Source: Ephydatia muelleri (lineage: Eukaryota; Porifera; Demospongiae; Spongillida; Spongillidae). Taken from it: a stretch of DNA of 64,000 bases. The position numbers and the translations under genes are program-made. Of the stretch, positions 59,855-64,000 are shown piece by piece (within the stretch, counting starts at the first letter, position 1; each line of letters begins with the position of its first letter). The stretch is taken from positions 7,634,137 through 7,698,136 of the forward strand of contig JABACO010000011.1 in the NCBI GenBank assembly GCA_013339895.1, written 5' to 3'. The notes under the pieces were generated by a model. The model was not told the origin of the DNA, did not search any database, and saw only the letters and a program-made list of their open reading frames with translations.

Positions 59855-61380
59855 TAACCTTCACCTATAGCACACCTGTGCTTTTTTACTATGTGTGTAG
59901 CCCATAGCTAGAAGATTGTGTTGTATTTTAATACACATGCTTTGGTTGTCTTATTCTGCTGCCTCTTGAATGCCAAGTGCATATATACATATGCATGTTT
60001 GTATGTGTGTGTAAGGAAGTGCTTTTATGGTTATTCAGAAATTATTTAGATATCCAGGTTGGGTGTGACAATATTGTAGGTGTTTGGAAATTATTAATAT
60101 GGCACGTGAATTTGCGTAGCTGCATGCATGCATGCATGTATGAAGAGGGTTTGTTCTTTTAAGTTGCTGCATCAGACACTAGTAAGAATTAAGAAATGGG
60201 ATTATGATCAGTTACATTTAAACCATGGCAAAGTATTACGTATTTAGGTTGTTGGTATGTGATGTGTGTGTTGGTTCAAAAGCCTTGAGTATCCTGGAGG
60301 ATTGATTAATATTGTATTTGTTCAAACAACTGCTGGAAGAGAGGTAGCTAGCTATGTGTGATGTGTGTGTTGTAATAGCTCTTGGTGTGAATTTAAAAAG
60401 TATTGTCCTGTTGATGCAAGGATGTGTTGCATCAGCATTTAGGTGATGGGTAGGGTAACCTCACTGGGTGAGTATTTTAGATTGGACAAGCACACAGTAG
60501 AAAGTAAAAAAAGTACCAAACATGGGTTTTTAACAGCTATATTTGGTGAGTGACGTTGTTGGTTCATCCTTCCATGACAAAGTGACATGCTCTTTAGTGA
60601 CAAACAGGCAGATAAGTAGATTGCTTCCATTGCATGAGAATAATACTTTTGAAACACGCAAATGACTAGTATTAAAATATTAAGCTCTAACAGGAAGCAT
60701 GTGAATGTTTTCAAAGCTACTCAACAGTACACCCACCTACAACACCAAATATTTTTTTTTTTACAAACTGTATAAATATGCGTGAAACAACCAGATAAAA
60801 ATTCACTGACACTTGATGATCATCTCAACATTACATATAGATCTCAGATAATTATTAGATGGTATTATTTTACAAGTCATGCCCAGTTAGAGGCATCCTG
60901 ATGTCGGTGAAACTGCTCACTCTCTTACGTAATGAAGGATAGCTTTACATCAGTTACATGTAGATCTTTATTGGGTTATTCGCTGAATAAAATTAAGCAA
61001 ATCGAGGGACGAAGGTGGGGTGGGGCTCAGTGGCACGTGACAATGTGCAAGTTGAAGGGATGGAGCTAATACGGTGCGTCAAAGGTTGCGTTACTAGGAG
61101 ACCTGCGTATGCAATGAAGTGCGCATGCGTAACCGAGTTGTGGTATCTTTCAGTTTAAAGGTGAAAAAGTTGTTGGCTTCGAAACGGATGTCTAAACATG
61201 GTTTCACTTTTAAAGCTGTTAATTTGTTGTGTTTATTAAAGTTAATTAGGCATCGTTAATAAATGATGTAAACACATTTGTCTAACCTCAAGTTGTTAGT
61301 TTCTAAATATTAGATTTTTTTTTTCATACTCCTATGATCAAAAGTTATTCCCGTTCAAAAGCATTGCGTTCACACCCGGT
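59855..61380. other. Intergenic region, nothing recognised
   Basis: AT-rich with short GT runs (e.g. ~60000, ~60250). The minus-strand ORF 60439-60714 shows no domain. Confidence 0.35.
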
Positions 61381-61624
61381 ATGTTTGATCAATCATCACT
61401 AAGACAGCAGTGTCTTGAAAGTCAGCATTTCAGTATGCTTCCTGAACGACGTAGTGGTCTCAGAATCGCTCAAAACAAACCATATTGCACATGCAGGATG
61501 CCAAAGGTCCACAGAATATCAATGATACGTTGCAATAACTGCAAAGAGTGGTTCCATGGAGCATGCATTGCAACAATACCAGAGGAAATAAAATGATTCT
61601 GTCCAACTTGCTGTGCTGCATAGA
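61381..61624 (+). pseudogene. PHD-finger ORF with a nonsense codon before the last CxxC
   Basis: 71 codons from ATG 61381: RRSGLRIAQNKPYCTCRMPK, then ISMIRCNNCKEWFHGACIAT, then IPEEIK and TGA at 61594-61596. After the TGA the same frame continues FCPTCCAA and a TAG at 61621. A PHD finger needs Cys4-His-Cys3; the first six ligands are before the stop and the final FCPTC pair after it. The usual residue at the stop is Trp (WFCxxC), so a single TGG-to-TGA change explains it. The N-terminal context is short; this may be the end of a larger transposon-linked protein. Confidence 0.55.
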
Positions 61625-61824
61625 ATTCTCCTTAACCAGTTCAATTGTTTGTTGCTATACATGTAGGTATCAGGTATTCAGTATGTGCATTGATCATTCA
61701 TAATCTCAGTGGTATTCAATGTATATGCAGAGTACGAAAACTATTGCCACGTTGTGGGTCAGAAAGAACAGATTATAATAATATAATTTATTATTTAAGT
61801 ACTTCATTTCAATTTAACATATTA

Positions 61825-61985
61825 AATAAGGGGGACCGTCTATGGCAAGGGGGGACCAGGTGTAGTACTATGGATGGTCCTATAGGGGGAGTGTTTGCAG
61901 TGCATTAGATGGTCCAGGGGGACCATCGGTAGTGCCGCAGATGGTCCGGGGGACGAATATTAGGGGGGACCAACGATAGCATGAC
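61825..61985. repeat. Degenerate GATGGTCC / GGGGGACCA repeats
   Basis: GGGGGACCGTCTATGGCAAG, GGGGGACCAGGTGTAGTACT, GATGGTCCAGGGGGACCATC and GATGGTCCGGGGGACGA follow within 160 bp. Confidence 0.7.
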
Positions 61986-62130
61986 AGGGCTTGTAAGAGA
62001 ATGGGACGTTGCCAGAGCCTATATATCACGTTTTTCTGCTACTGCTGATTGCTTTGAATTGAGCGCCACGTACGTTTCACTGCGACCTGACTTCACAATA
62101 AGTATTGTTCAGCTACTTCAGAAGGAGTTA
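61986..62130. other. Spacer before the satellite array
   Basis: Nothing recognised. Confidence 0.3.
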
Positions 62131-62794
62131 TAATACCTCTCTTAAACATTGTGTGTGTGCAAGTTAATGTGTGTGAATGTATTTGTGCAAGTGTGTATGC
62201 GACATCTTGTTTTTTTTTATTTTTTTCTGTTAGTATTTGCGAGCGCACTCATGTATATCTTGATCTTTTCTTTTTCATTATGTGTGCTATGAACAATGCA
62301 TAAAAAACTACAGCGAGTATCACTGAACATGTTTCAACAGTGAATCTCGTACCTTATATTATGTGTTACATTGTTTTGTGAGGCTTTAAAATATCGTCCT
62401 AATATTTCCTTATGCTGAATGCGCTCCTAATGCTATGCTGGACTATACAACTGGGGGCAAAATCATTAGTGTCCGTTAGTCTCTTGCAGTGTTCCATATC
62501 CATGGTTAGGGACACTGGCCACCAATTGAATGATCTGTCTACCAAGCTCGGATGGTGGTTCAAGCTTGTGTAGCTGGGTGTGTAGTCATGCATGCAGAGG
62601 TTGTACCTCACCTTGCTGTGAATGAGAATGGAAACAAACAATGCACTAGAAGGGTAAATTAATTTGGAGTGGAGGGTGGGAGGTGAAGCTCTCCAATGTT
62701 AGCTTCCCAACAGTAAGCATTGGGATGTATATAACATGCCCAGTAGCCGGAACTCCATTGAGCCCCTAAGTGTTGCTTTAATGTTTTGTGTGTT

Positions 62795-62829
<35 letters not shown>

Positions 62830-64000
62830 ATCTGTTTGTGCAAATATGTATGCGACATCTTGTTTTTTAATTTTGTTCTGTTAGCATTTGCGAGCACACT
62901 CATTTATATCTTCCTTCTTTTCCATTATGTGTGCCACGAACAATGAATACAACACTATAGTGGGTAAGTATCACTGACCAGAGTGGATCCAGTACCTTGT
63001 ATTATGTGCAACTGTTTGTGAGGTTTATAAATAATGGCCTAATATTTTGCTAAGCTGAATGCACAACTCGGGCCAAGATCAGGACAGCCCCATGACTGTT
63101 CCCACAGATGGTTAATACTGACCACACATTGGGTCCGTAGCTAGCTAGGACCCTGGTTTAAGCATGGACATGGCAGGTGGGGAGGGTAAAGCTCTCCAAT
63201 GCCACTGGGGATGTGCACCATGTGTACATGTAATTAACATGCCCTGATGCAAGAACAATGTTGACTCTCTTAAACATTGCTGTCATGTTTGTGTGTGTGC
63301 AAGTTAATGTGTGTGAATGTGTTAGTGCAAGCGTGTATCTTGTTTTTGATTTTGTTCTGTTAGCATTTGCGAGCACACTCATGTATATATTTGTATTTTC
63401 TTTTCCATGATGTGTGCTCTGAACAATTTGTACAACACTACAGCGAGTAAGTATCACCGAACATGTTTTCACTGTATATCCCATCTTATATTATGTGCAG
63501 CCATTTTTTGTGAGGCTTTAAAATATTGGCCTAATGTTTCCTTAACCTGAATGCACCCCTAATGCTATGCTGGACTATACTACTGGGGGGCACAGTCAAG
63601 AGAGTCCCATGAGTCTGTGATAGTGTTCCAATTCCATGGTGAGGTACATTAGACACAAACTATGCTGTGAATAACAATGGAAACAAACCATACACTGTAC
63701 AGCAAAGGCAAATATACATGGAGTGGAGGGTGGGAAGGGTAAAGCTCTCCAATGCTAGGCTGCCAACTGAAACCACTGGTGATGTATATAACATGCCCAG
63801 AATCCGGAACACTGTTCTCACTGCTTTAATGTGTGTGTGTATTTGAGAGGTGTGTGTGTTTGTGAGGGTATGAGTGTGCTTGAGTGTGTGTATATTGGTG
63901 TGCAAATGTCTTGTTTTTAAGATTTATTCTGTTAACCTTTAGCAGCACGCTCATTTACATGCATATCTTCATTCTTTTCCATTATGTGTGCTATGAACAA
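62130..64000. repeat. Satellite array, ~480-650-bp units, at least four copies, open at the window end
   Basis: The core TTTGCGAGC(G/A)CACTCATGTA occurs at ~62236, 62886, 63366 and (as TTTAGCAGCACGCTCATT) 63941. Each is preceded by a GT-rich run and a CTTGTTTTT..TTCTGTTA block and followed by CATTATGTGTGCTATGAACAA. Between cores lie GGGAGGGTAAAGCTCTCCAA and ATGCTATGCTGGACTATAC blocks. Units differ by indels. No coding content. Confidence 0.85.

Noticed and set aside
63158-63905. Minus-strand ORFs of 81-108 codons in the satellite array
   Set aside because: They follow the repeat units and their GT runs; no protein character.

Overview
The window reads as nuclear DNA of an early-branching animal, most likely a demosponge. 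The genes are animal genes: a HECT ubiquitin ligase, HINT3, CCDC92, TSEN2, ANAPC7 and Ig/fibronectin receptors. Introns are mostly short (50-80 bp, GT-AG). The space between genes is packed with retroelement debris, foldback elements and CA/GT satellites. The species cannot be named from sequence alone.

Layout. 1-3.3 kb: a six-exon HECT E3 ligase with a UIM (+). 3.7-5.3 kb: a decayed LINE reverse transcriptase (+). 5.5-8.15 kb: a long open reverse transcriptase/nuclease ORF (-), followed by four fragments of its 3' end (8.2-8.8, 9.85-10.2, 13.8-14.4 and 15.3 kb, all -). 10.6-13.6 kb: a 3-kb element with ~155-bp inverted termini, carrying a two-exon gene for a KADPEKKK-repeat protein and two back-to-back hairpins. 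17.0-17.8 kb: an internally deleted retroelement. 18.1-18.5 kb: a 39-bp minisatellite just upstream of a HINT3-like gene (18.7-19.2 kb). 19.7-21.6 kb: a CCDC92-like coiled-coil gene. 22.3-28.3 kb: a many-exon gene on the minus strand that I do not recognise. 28.7-29.6 kb: TSEN2 (-), head to head with ANAPC7 (+, from 29.67 kb), which runs into a 1000-N gap at 36256-37255. 37.3-42.8 kb: transposon remnants and tandem repeats. 42.8-57.8 kb: a type I receptor (signal peptide, three Ig domains, fibronectin III, transmembrane segment, tyrosine-bearing tail). One of its introns is ~10 kb and holds a giant inverted duplication (45.4-54.6 kb). 58.9-59.85 kb: the 3' part of a second receptor with a related tail. 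61.4 kb: a PHD-finger ORF ended by a nonsense codon. 62.1-64 kb: a ~0.5-0.65 kb satellite array.

The genes do not form one pathway. TSEN2 and ANAPC7 share a 78-bp intergenic region and probably a bidirectional promoter. The two receptors share intron phases and a cytoplasmic CxAYG[E/D/Q][V/I] motif, so they look like a tandem family of immune or adhesion-like receptors. This is the most interesting protein-level signal here.

Caution: nearly every conserved gene carries one or more single-base frame changes (HECT, HINT3, CCDC92, TSEN2, receptor 2). Uncorrected assembly indels are a likelier cause than independent decay of all of them.
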